Part shown: in pieces, positions 1 through 9,309 of the stretch
How positions within the stretch are numbered: the stretch's first letter is position 1
Layout: every line of letters starts with the position of its first letter
From: Hexactinellida sp. DTS-2022
Taxonomy: Eukaryota > Porifera > Hexactinellida
DNA length: 64,000 bases
Direction: 5' to 3'
Assembly (NCBI GenBank): GCA_028753945.1
Contig: JAPNXP010000014.1
Coordinates: 2,108,001 to 2,172,000 of the forward strand
Position numbers and translations under genes: made by a program
The notes under the pieces: model-generated
Seen by the model: only the letters and a program-made list of their open reading frames with translations
Told to the model about the DNA's origin: nothing
Database searches by the model: none

Positions 1-731
1 AGCGTCCCTCGCGAGAGGACCGTTGTCCATGCAGTAGACATACCAGTCGGGTGCACGGAGGCCGTGGACCGCATAAGCACGTCTGCGTCTCTGGTAATCT
101 CACTTTCTTCGGAGATTGGTCGTTCCGCCCTCTCCGCTCGTAATTGATCAATAAAGATTCCTGCATGTACTTCGTTGGCAAGCCATCCTCCATAGTTGGC
201 GTTGGCTCCATAACTCCTGAGTATGGTTTGGTTGATCCAGATGCAGAAGTCAGTCGTGGTGTGGAATGCGAATTTCGCATATTGGCCTCCACCAAAGAGA
301 CCTTCTGTAGCGCTTCCAACACCATCTCGGTATCCTGCAGCCATCGTTGTCGCAACTTCTCGAACGCTCTCGTATCTGTGTATTCCATAGAACTCTCGGA
401 ACTGGCCTCGAGTCCAGCTGCTAGTGGCGAAAAGTCGGTCCAATCGGACGTCGTTCTCGGTGTGCTCCGAGATACCTTCTGTGGAGATGTATTCTCTAAA
501 CTGGAAGTCGTCCGGGGACCCGGAAGGGTAGACTCCAAATACTCCTCGTGGAGCGTTATCAACGTCGAAGACAAGGTTGTTTCCAGGGCTGAGAAGTCCA
601 TTAACAAAAAGGTTTTGGTTACCAGCGCAATGTAACACAATATCGTGAGTACTAAAGTTAGAGCAGGGAAGCGTATTGCTAATCAATAGGTGTGTCCAAG
701 AAAGAGATTGTAGGGGAGTGTCAATTGACAT
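1..731 (-). CDS. Unrecognised protein, N-terminal 243 codons, runs off left edge
   Basis: Reading the minus strand from an ATG at 731, the frame stays open to the window edge. The start context is 'tttattcccag' immediately before ATG, which is also a good 3' splice site. The product reads as real protein, for example 'HCAGNQNLFVNGLL' at residues 34-47, 'NAPRGVFGVYPSGSPDD' near 59-75 and 'GGWLANEVHAGIFIDQL' further on. I do not recognise the family. The H-C-A followed by an N-G-L-L helix and 'RGVF' is loosely like the first half of an ADP-ribosyltransferase fold, but that is a guess. The same segment is also open in a second minus frame and partly on the plus strand (144-635); those read as low-complexity shadows. 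It lies directly downstream of the leftmost array gene and is in splice phase with its third coding exon. Confidence 0.6.
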   Translation of the reverse strand, partial: MSIDTPLQSLSWTHLLISNTLPCSNFSTHDIVLHCAGNQNLFVNGLLSPGNNLVFDVDNAPRGVFGVYPSGSPDDFQFREYISTEGISEHTENDVRLDRLFATSSWTRGQFREFYGIHRYESVREVATTMAAGYRDGVGSATEGLFGGGQYAKFAFHTTTDFCIWINQTILRSYGANANYGGWLANEVHAGIFIDQLRAERAERPISEESEITRDADVLMRSTASVHPTGMSTAWTTVLSRGT

Positions 732-1073
732 CTGGGAATAAACAAATATCAAAGCCAACAAGTTAATAGCTAATGCCCTTTAACCTAACCTGTTTTGAAC
801 AGGTTTGCGTTAAAAATTATCCAAATTCGAAGTTCAAAAATCGGGCCACGATATGCACATTAATCAACAACCAGACACCCAGCCTGAAAGTCTCAGAGCA
901 CTGGCACTCACGGTCTAGCCGGTGTTATCATCACGGAGGAAACAAAAGCCAAGGCACTGAAGGCACTAATTTCAATACAGGGCCACTCTACTACGATAGT
1001 TGAGTCGGTACAGTGTAAAATCGGGAAAATATCATCAAATGACACACACTTACATTACTCCTAACACACTCAC

Positions 1074-3075
1074 TTTTTGTCGAGGGATATTACGGGTGGA
1101 TAAAACAGCATCTCCAAGCAAATCACCCAGCTTAGCCACACCTGCATCAATATCATGCTGAAGGAAGCCTTCCACTTCGATTTGATCCGGGTAGACTCTT
1201 ATCTTCACAGCAAACAACTTCTCCATGGAGATTACTATTTTCCGCTTTGTCCTGCACTGTAAAATATTAAAGCCGCATCGAGTAATTAATAGGCGAGTCT
1301 GTAATGAGTGGTGGAATACTTCCGCGAGTTGGAGGGTAGACCTGGCATCGCCAACGAGCTGAGGGGTGGACTGGAGCTTGTATTTCCGTATTAGGTCACA
1401 CGAATCCACCTCGAAAAGAATCGCTACCAGAATGTTTCTCTCGCTAAGATACTTCAAATAGCTCGGCATCAGGAGGAAGATAAAATTGGGGAAGAGAATT
1501 GAGGTTATCTGCTCACTGTAGGAATGCATGTTTGCACGGATTTTCATGCATTCCATCCAGTCAACCTCTTGGCTTATTACAAGCTCACCAACCAGGCGGT
1601 GGGTAGTGTGCAGCGGGTCAATTATGCGCAACTGCGCGGGGTATACCATCAAGTACATCTCCATTGGTCTGAAAAAGAAAAATATAACTGATACTGCATT
1701 CAATAGTCATAGGGGAAGCCAAATGCTAACCAAACATAATCAATGTTAAAATAAGTGGTAGTTATAATTGAGCAGAAAAGTTACAATTTATGTGGAATAC
1801 AGGGCTCGAGGAAAAACATGGAGAGGGGAAACAGATTGCTGATGCAGAGAAATATTATATCGTGTAAACGGATTAAAAAAAACACACTTACTTCTTCAAT
1901 GGGAAACGGTAGAATGTCTGTCGAACTTTAGCAAAAACAACAGTTAGCGCCTCAGATAACCCCAACACACGTAGGCATTTGCTTTCTACATCGATAATAA
2001 AGCTCATAGAGCCATGCGACAAATACGGCTCGCAAGCGGCAGCGATGCATTCATTAGCAGTCGCCAACAGTATCAAGTCCCCTTTCGTCACAAGGAGAAC
2101 TTCCTCAGAGATCTACATTGGACACAATTCAAAACACTGGAAAAACAAAAAACTGGAAGCATCAGATAATTCCTATGTTGATTAATACGCGTATGGCGTT
2201 TACACGTAGTATACGGAATGCGCTATATCGGCTATCCATCATTACGTATATATTATACGCTAGATCTATAGTCAACCAGGGATGTTTTCCAACTAAATTC
2301 AGTAGCATATTGTTGAAACTTATTGTAAACACAAGATGCTAGCAAATAATCCAATTTGTACAATACAAGTCTATATTATGACAAATTTATGAGTCGATTA
2401 ATAATAGGGGAATATTGATGTAACCGAAAGTGGTTCAAAGCAAATTCCATACACGTGTAATACGGATTACATTACAAGAATTACGGCGTGGTACGTATCC
2501 AAGGAAAGACGTATTAAACAACTAAGGATGCTTCACATGAGTTATACAGCTCAATTAGAGTCTATAGGTAGAACGAATTTGTTCTGCTGCTAGTAAACAC
2601 ATTGAAATGTTAATAGGAAATGGAAACAAGGAGACTACAGCCTCAAATAAAGTTTACGCATATTCTATCAGCTCACCTTGGAAAGGACAGACATTTCAAG
2701 CTGTCTGATATGTCTGAGGCCGTCTCTTCAGGGATTAGCAGGTACAGAGATGAACAGACGCAGGCATAATCGTAGCGTCCCACAACTAAAGCAAACCCTT
2801 CGAGCTGTTCGCGGAAATTCGCCTCCATGAAATTGTAGAGGTGTTCACTCATTGGATAGTCGCGCCGTAACCTAGACAAGGATCAGAATTTATAGGTAAA
2901 AGACAACTCAGCTAAAAGCGAAACAAAAACAAACCAAACCAAACAAAATGACACAGTAAATGAATAAGCTGATCGATGGAAGTAAACACAAACTAGTAAC
3001 ATACCTGATACTCCGATTGTGAATCCAGCAGGACAGAGGTGAATGTGGGAACCGTTGAGAAGCGAATCTAAACAT
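1074..3075 (-). pseudogene. Array PARP gene 0: leftmost copy, no catalytic exon
   Basis: Predicted coding exons are 3005-3075, 2677-2871, 1892-2112 and 1074-1668. The catalytic exon that should follow lies outside the array and is absent. The second exon lacks one base compared with units 1-6 ('gaggccgtctc' against 'gaggccggtctc'), which shifts the frame after 'LLIPEE'. The third exon still has an intact GTGAGT donor. That donor is in phase (0) with the splice-site-like start of the ORF at 731, so a chimeric transcript is possible, although the frameshift argues against a full product. Best read as a decayed edge copy. Confidence 0.65.
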
Positions 3076-3156
3076 TCGCCCCTAAGGAGGAGTCCTTAAC
3101 GACTCCTGCTCCAGTCACCCACATCCAGCCAGAACTGTCAAAAGGAAGGCCTGCAC
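3015..3156 (-). repeat. 142-bp twin-hairpin element, copy a of unit 0
   Basis: On the minus strand it starts 'gtgcaggcc' and ends 'gattcacaatc'. Two perfect stem-loops sit 8 bp apart: 3088-3107 (7-bp stem, AGGAGTC/GACTCCT, loop GTTAAG read on the minus strand) and 3062-3079 (6-bp stem GCGAAT/ATTCGC, loop GTTTAG). The second contains the ATG (3075) used by the PARP gene. It has possible 3' splice sites at its upstream end (gtgcag, ttttgacag) and a GTATGT donor 10 bp past its downstream end. Confidence 0.8.
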
Positions 3157-3735
3157 ATAGGATCTCTCCAGAGAATCCAGTTCAGCAGTTTGTGTCTTGA
3201 TCAACAGATCCTGTTGGATTATCTTTGTTGCATGTATGCTAAGCATACACTCCTGTTCCCTGAGCTGCTGGTCCTGGGACAATTGTCGCAGTGTCAAGTC
3301 ATGGAATTTGATCTCGAGGAAATCTTTGATCCTGGCTTCAGATAGTAAAGTTCTTTCTTCAGAATCGTGGTTAAATTTCTGCAGCAGATCGTCAAAATTG
3401 TCCTGAGGAGTGATGTGAGTCAAAGATAGAGTAACCAAAGTGAACGAGTCGCTGGGTGTACCAGGAATAAGAGGCTGAGTGGGTGGTGGTGTTGAAGGCG
3501 AGACAATACACTCGTCAACAGAGTTAGAAGAAGAGAAGAGCGTCAACACATTGACATTTCTCTCAATAAGCTCAACCGGTTCAATTGGCACTTGTTCAGG
3601 GCACAATTCACAAGGCGGAGTTGGAATCCTACAAGGCACGTTCACATCTCCCTCCCGGGAACAACAGGAGCAAAAAGACTTCATCTTACGTTGCGTTATT
3701 GAGTAGATATGCTTCAGCAAAAGTACACTACGCAT
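3115..3735 (-). CDS. Small coiled-coil protein, short form (unit 0)
   Basis: 206 codons, not recognised. The order is a Cys-rich N-terminus (CSCCSREGD, residues 22-30, and 'PCELCPEQ'), a Pro/Ser/Thr-rich stretch (78-97), and a probable coiled coil (about 115-190) rich in Leu, Gln and charged residues. The last 17 residues (SYVQAFLLTVLAGCG) are read from the 142-bp element that replaced the original 3' end. A likely 5' leader exon lies in the downstream-facing element at 3969-4110, with a pyrimidine-rich acceptor ('ttttttatgttgaag') before the ATG. It sits between two PARP genes on the same strand. A partner or scaffold for the ART is possible but only inferred from pairing. Confidence 0.55.
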   Translation of the reverse strand: MRSVLLLKHIYSITQRKMKSFCSCCSREGDVNVPCRIPTPPCELCPEQVPIEPVELIERNVNVLTLFSSSNSVDECIVSPSTPPPTQPLIPGTPSDSFTLVTLSLTHITPQDNFDDLLQKFNHDSEERTLLSEARIKDFLEIKFHDLTLRQLSQDQQLREQECMLSIHATKIIQQDLLIKTQTAELDSLERSYVQAFLLTVLAGCG

Positions 3736-3968
3736 AAATTAACTAATTGACAATTTGAGACCCTTCAACATAAAAAATAAAAAGCAAACCAAGGAGCAAT
3801 GTTGGCAAGTGGTGTGTGACCGGGTTAAAACAGGCAAGTGATGCAAGACGCATTTGTTAGAATAGAACCAACAATACAACAACAACAACAAAACCTACAT
3901 GCAAAACAACTAAATAATGTTGAAAAAGATACCGATATAAGAGTTGAATAAGTGAAGTGACACCATCA

Positions 3969-4110
3969 GATTGAGAATCCAGCAGGACAGAGGTGAATGT
4001 GGGAACCGTTGAGAAGCGAATCTAAACATTCGCCCCTAAGGAGGAGTCCTTAACGACTCCTGCTCCAGTCACCCACATCCAGCCAGAACTGTCAAAAGGA
4101 AGGCCTGCAC
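3969..4110 (-). repeat. 142-bp twin-hairpin element, copy b of unit 0
   Basis: Same element placed 71 bp after the PARP stop codon and upstream of the coiled-coil gene. Ends in 'ctcaatc' and is followed by a weak GTATCT donor. Confidence 0.8.
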
Positions 4111-4181
4111 GTAAACTAGAAACAGAATCGAGATAAATCCAAGTAAACGTATGATAGCGCAACTAAAATAGCATGGCTTAC

Positions 4182-7100
4182 CTAAGCGTAAGTGATCAGG
4201 TAAGTTGGGTTGACACGCTCGTTGGTGTACATTACATACAGTCCACCACCAGACGGATGCCAACCATACACCGTGTCGTACCTCTCTAATATAAAACGCG
4301 CATGATGTTCGGGTACAAGTGGAGGCATTAGAAGAGTTTTATCAGGTTCCATAGTTACTACGTTACCGGCAATGATTTGAAAAACTAGAATCTGTCGGAA
4401 GTTACTTCGTGGAACCAGATAACTGTACTCGTTGGACAGTGTGATATTCTCAGCGAAGTAATTTCCTCTGCCCCACAGCCCATCTCGTGAATATCGGAAA
4501 TCAAGCCCCTCCAAACAACTGTAGATCTGCTCAGGAACAACGTTGGTCGTTCCATGATATACTGTTTTCTCGTTAGCAGGCTTCTCCAATGCATGGAATC
4601 GAGCAAGACACTGTTGATACTTCAACCACAAGTATTTATTCTGAATTCGCACAACTTTGAGAGCATTGTAACGCGAGGATCTGAAGGGAAAAGTAGCTTG
4701 CTCCCACTCCTCAGAACCCGGCACCACCTCGTCCAGTATAAGCCATTCCTCATTGTTGTGCGCAACCCAATGAGAGGGCATCGTTATCTCGACATCTGGA
4801 AATGACTAAACGAAAGAAAGAAAATAGAAAATTACAGCTGTGACGACTGAACTATTCATATATAGTACAAATATACAAACATATACTATATAGTACATAG
4901 TATATAGTAGCTACATGCAGTTCGGTCTCGGTCGGATTGCGGCGGATCACACCATGACAAAGGTCGCTTTCCCGACCTATGTATGCTTGTCTTGTGTCAG
5001 GAAGTACACAACACAAGTAACGGATAAAAATGGGAAGAGGTATGCCCAAATATGTGATTTTATGACCATTTTGTCGAGGAAAACAAGAGATCGTTGTTAG
5101 CGTGTAAAATTACCCCCTTTAGGCAAATTTGCACATTTCTAGAGCATATTGTCTTTCCTATTACTTCGGGACACGCACATACAGACGCATTTTTTAAAAA
5201 GCAATTAACTTGTTAATACATATGATGTATTGAAATATAAGAATTGATGGCATAATCCTATATTAATAAATTTACGATTTCATAGGGTTCAAGCGTGATT
5301 AATAGTGGCAACTTTGAACCTAATAATCAGCAAATTAGCGTGAATTTAAAACCCGTTAAGGTCTTAGATCTAAATTACATTTCTGCATTATAGGAATTCT
5401 AAAGTTTTTGTTACCAATACTTTAATCTTCCTTTGGGACAAAAAATGCTAAAGGTCCCGTCTATAAACCACAACAGAAGAGGCCAAGTGTGCGCAGAAGA
5501 AATTGACTGCAGTAGAAACGTGGTACACAATAATAATTAGTCTTAAAAGTGTAAAAATGGAGGATCATTTTTAACTAATGCCGCAATGAACTACGAATAA
5601 GCCGTAAATAGTACGCTGAATCAGTGAATATCACAACAAATTAATCTAACCAAGGATACACCAAGAGCTAATTAGTTAAGGGTACGCCAAATAGGTTAAT
5701 AGAGCTCAGAATAGACTAAGTGTACGCCGAATAGATTAATTGTACGCCAAATAGGTTAATGGTAAGCAGAAGGTTTCAACCTATTGTTAATCAGTTCATT
5801 TTTTAGTGTACCTTTGAATCAGTGAAATTGAGTGAATAGCTTTTCATTTGATTTCATTCAACTAATTTCATTCTTTTCATTCATTAATATCTGCGTATAT
5901 ATCCCTTTTAACCTAACCTGTTTTGAACAGGTTTGCGATAAAAATTATCCAAATTCGAAGTTCAAAAATCGGGCCACGATATGCACATTAATCAACAACC
6001 AGACACCCAGCCTGAAAGTCTCAGAGCACTGGCACTCACGGTCTAGCCGGTGTTATCATCACGGAGGAAACAAAAGCCAAGGCACTGAAGGCACTAATTT
6101 CAATACAGGGCCACTCTACTACGATAGTTGAGTCGGTACAGTGTAAAATCGGGAAAATATCATCAAATGACACACACTTACATTACTCCTAACACACTCA
6201 CTTTTTGTCGAGGGATATTACGGGTGGATAAAACAGCATCTCCAAGCAAATCACCCAGCTTAGACACACCTGCATCAATATCATGCTGAAGGAAGCCTTC
6301 CACTTCGATTAGATCCGGGTAGACTCTTATCTTCACAGCAAACAACTTCTCAAAGGAGATTACTATTTTCCGCTTTGTCCTGCACTGTAAAATATTAAAG
6401 CCGCATCGAGTAATTAATAGGCGAGTCTGTAATGAGTGGTGGAATACTTCCGCGAGTTGGAGGGTAGACCTGGCATCGCCAACGAGCTGAGGGGTGGACT
6501 GGAGCTTGTATTTCCGTATTAGGTCACACGAATCCACCTCGAAAAGAATCGCTACCAGAATGTTTCTCTCGCTAAGATACTTCAAATAGCTCGGCATCAG
6601 GAGGAAGATAAAATTGGGGAAGAGAATTGAGGTTATCTGCTCACTGTAGGAATGCATGTTTGCACGGATTTTCATGCATTCCATCCAGTCAACCTCTTGG
6701 CTTATTACAAGCTCACCAACCAGGCGGTGGGTAGTGTGCAGCGGGTCAATTATGCGCAACTGCGCGGGGTATACCATCAAGTACATCTCCATTGGTCTGA
6801 AAAAGAAAAATATAACTGATACTGCATTCAATAGTCATAGGGGAAGCCAAATGCTAACCAAACATAATCAATGTTAAAATAAGTGGTAGTTATAATTGAG
6901 CAGAAAAGTTACAATTTATGTGGAATACAGGGCTCGAGGAAAAACATGGAGAGGGGAAACAGATTGCTGATGCAGAGAAATATTATATCGTGTAAACGGA
7001 TTAAAAAAAACACACTTACTTCTTCAATGGGAAACGGTAGAATGTCTGTCGAACTTTAGCAAAAACAACAGTTAGCGCCTCAGTTAACCCCAACACACGT

Positions 7101-8203
7101 AGGCATTCGCTTTCTACATCGATAATAAAGCTCATAGAGCCATGCGACAAATACGGCTCGCAAGCGGCAGCGATGCATTCATTAGCAGTCGCCAACAGTA
7201 TCAAGTCCCCTTTCGTCACAAGGAGAACTTCCTCAGAGATCTACATTGGACACAATTCAAAACACTGGAAAAACAAAAAACTGGAAGCATCAGATAATTC
7301 CTATGTTGATTAATACGCGTATGGCGTTTACACGTAGTATACGGAATGCGCTATATCGGCTATCCATCATTACGTATATATTATACGCTAGATCTATAGT
7401 CAACCAGGGATGTTTTCCAACTAAATTCAGTAGCATATTGTTGAAACTTATTGTAAACACAAGATGCTAGCAAATAATCCAATTTGTACAATACAAGTCT
7501 ATATTATGACAAATTTATGAGTCGATTAATAATAGGGGAATATCGATGTAACCGAAAGTGGTTCAAAGCAAATTCCATACACGTGTAATACGGATTACAT
7601 TACAAGAATTACGGCGTGGTACGTATCCAAGGAAAGACGTATTAAACAACTAAGGATGCTTCACATGAGTTATACAGCTCAATTAGAGTCTATAGGTAGA
7701 ACGAATTTGTTCTGCTGCTAGTAAACACATTGAAATGTTAATAGGAAATGGAAACAAGGAGACTACAGCCTCAAATAAAGTTTACGCATATTCTATCAGC
7801 TCACCTTGGAAAGGACAGACATTTCAAGCTGTCTGATATGTCTGAGGCCGGTCTCTTCAGGGATTAGCAGGTACAGAGATGAACAGACGTAGGCATAATC
7901 GTAGCGTCCCTCAACCAAAGCAAACCCTTCGAGCTGTAAGCGGAAATTATCCTCCATGAAATTGTAGAGGTGTTCACTCATTGGATAGTCGCGCCGTAAC
8001 CTAGACAAGGATCAGAATTTATAGGTAAAGCCAACTCAGCTAAAAGCGAAACAAAAACAAACCAAACCAAACAAAATGACACAGTAAATGAATAAGCTGA
8101 TCGATGGAAGTAAACACAAACTAGTAACATACCTGATACTCCGATTGAGAATCCAGCAGGACAGAGGTGAATGTGGGAACCGTTGAGAAGCGAATCTAAA
8201 CAT
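4182..8203 (-). CDS. PARP-type mono-ADP-ribosyltransferase, array gene 1 (intact)
   Basis: Five coding exons in phase: 8133-8203, 7805-8000, 7020-7240, 6202-6796 and 4182-4805, giving 568 residues. All junctions are GT-AG (donors GTATGT, GTGAGC, GTAAGT, GTGAGT). The start ATG lies inside a hairpin of the 142-bp element, with an in-frame stop just upstream. Residues 1-361 show no domain I can name; they contain alternating strand and helix stretches that could be KH-like modules, as in PARP14-type proteins. The catalytic domain is about 370-568: 'VYHGTTNVV' (H445), 'GLWGRGNYFAENITLSNEY' (Y477), 'GGGLYVMYTNE' with Leu550 where poly-ADP-ribosylating PARPs have Glu, and the family's usual end 'NPTYLITYA'. 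H-Y-L is the PARP14 pattern, so mono-ADP-ribosylation of protein targets is expected. No signal peptide or membrane segment is evident. Confidence 0.75.
5680..5766. repeat. Short minisatellite in the large exon 3-4 intron (present in every unit)
   Basis: About three imperfect copies of 'gtacgccaaataggttaat' spaced near 30-40 bp. It lies in the roughly 1.4-kb AT-rich intron between the third large exon and the catalytic exon. I see no convincing coding exon in the rest of that intron (about 4806-6201 in unit 0/1 coordinates, repeated in each unit). Confidence 0.6.
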
Positions 8204-8284
8204 TCGCCCCTAAGGAGGAGTCCTTAACGACTCCTGCTCCAGTCACCCACATCCAGCCAGAACTGTCAAAAGGAAGGCCTGCAC
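8143..8284 (-). repeat. 142-bp element, copy a of unit 1
   Basis: Differs from most a copies at one base (gattgagaat, Leu for His in the PARP leader peptide), the base found in b copies; this hints at conversion between copies. Confidence 0.8.
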
Positions 8285-8863
8285 ATAGGATCTCTCCAGA
8301 GAATCCAGTTCAGCAGTTTGTGTCTTGATCAACAGATCCTGTTGGATTATCTTTGTTGCATGTATGCTAAGCATACACTCCTGTTCCCTGAGCTGCTGGT
8401 CCTGGGACAATTGTCGCAGTGTCAAGTCATGGAATTTGATCTCGAGGAAATCTTTGATCCTGGCTTCAGATAGTAAAGTTCTTTCTTCAGAATCGTGGTT
8501 AAATTTCTGCAGCAGATCGTCAAAATTGTCCTGAGGAGTGATGTGAGTCAAAGATAGAGTAACCAGAGTGAACGAGTCGCTGGGTGTACCAGGAATAAGA
8601 GGCTGAGTGGGTGGTGGTGTTGAAGGCGAGACAATACACTCGTCAACAGAGTTAGAAGAAGAGAAGAGCGTCAACACATTGACATTTCTCTCAATAAGCT
8701 CAACCGGTTCAATTGGCACTTGTTCAGGGCACAATTCACAAGGCGGAGTTGGAATCCTACAAGGCACGTTCACATCTCCCTCCCGGGAACAACAGGAGCA
8801 AAAAGACTTCATCTTACGTTGCGTTATTGAGTAGATATGCTTCAGCAAAAGTACACTACGCAT
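8243..8863 (-). CDS. Small coiled-coil protein, short form (unit 1)
   Basis: Same 206-residue product as in unit 0. The stop lies 40 bp before the ATG of PARP gene 1 on the same strand, and the 3' end overlaps element copy a (8143-8284). Confidence 0.55.
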   Translation of the reverse strand: MRSVLLLKHIYSITQRKMKSFCSCCSREGDVNVPCRIPTPPCELCPEQVPIEPVELIERNVNVLTLFSSSNSVDECIVSPSTPPPTQPLIPGTPSDSFTLVTLSLTHITPQDNFDDLLQKFNHDSEERTLLSEARIKDFLEIKFHDLTLRQLSQDQQLREQECMLSIHATKIIQQDLLIKTQTAELDSLERSYVQAFLLTVLAGCG

Positions 8864-9096
8864 AAATTAACTAATTGACAATTTGAGACCCTTCAACATA
8901 AAAAATAAAAAGCAAACCAAGGAGCAATGTTGGCAAGTGGTGTGTGACCGGGTTAAAACAGGCAAGTGATGCAAGACGCATTTGTTAGAATAGAACCAAC
9001 AATACAACAACAACAACAAAACCTACATGCAAAACAACTAAATAATGTTGAAAAAGATACCGATATAAGAGTTGAATAAGTGAAGTGACACCATCA

Positions 9097-9238
9097 GATT
9101 GAGAATCCAGCAGGACAGAGGTGAATGTGGGAACCGTTGAGAAGCGAATCTAAACATTCGCCCCTAAGGAGGAGTCCTTAACGACTCCTGCTCCAGTCAC
9201 CCACATCCAGCCAGAACTGTCAAAAGGAAGGCCTGCAC
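9097..9238 (-). repeat. 142-bp element, copy b of unit 1
   Basis: Between PARP catalytic exon 9310-9933 and coiled-coil ORF 8243-8863; both hairpins intact. Confidence 0.8.
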
Positions 9239-9309
9239 GTAAACTAGAAACAGAATCGAGATAAATCCAAGTAAACGTATGATAGCGCAACTAAAATAGC
9301 ATGGCTTAC

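Larger units (their letters stand above)
776..5902 (-). repeat. Array unit 0 (type A, left edge)
   Basis: Full-length third coding exon and short coiled-coil gene with element copy a. It carries private or edge-specific variants, including a 1-bp loss in the second coding exon that is shared only with unit 7. Confidence 0.9.

Noticed and set aside
144-635. Plus-strand 163-codon ORF in the left flank
   Set aside because: It overlaps a longer minus-strand ORF that has better protein character and a plausible start; this frame reads as Ser/Val-rich shadow sequence.
4852-5100. Short ORFs on both strands just upstream of the catalytic exon (65 and 61 codons)
   Set aside because: Low-complexity and 'tatagtac' repeats; they lie in the large intron and have no family resemblance.
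6040-6110. Extra minus-strand exon ('ALAFVSSVMITPARP') between exon 3 and the catalytic exon
   Set aside because: Splice-like sites exist, but using it breaks phase with the catalytic exon, while direct joining of exon 3 to the catalytic exon is in phase 0 on both sides.
5832-6131. Plus-strand 99-codon ORF repeated in most units
   Set aside because: It begins in AT-rich intron DNA, matches nothing recognisable, and is preserved only because the units are near-identical. Part of the same stretch looks better in another plus frame.
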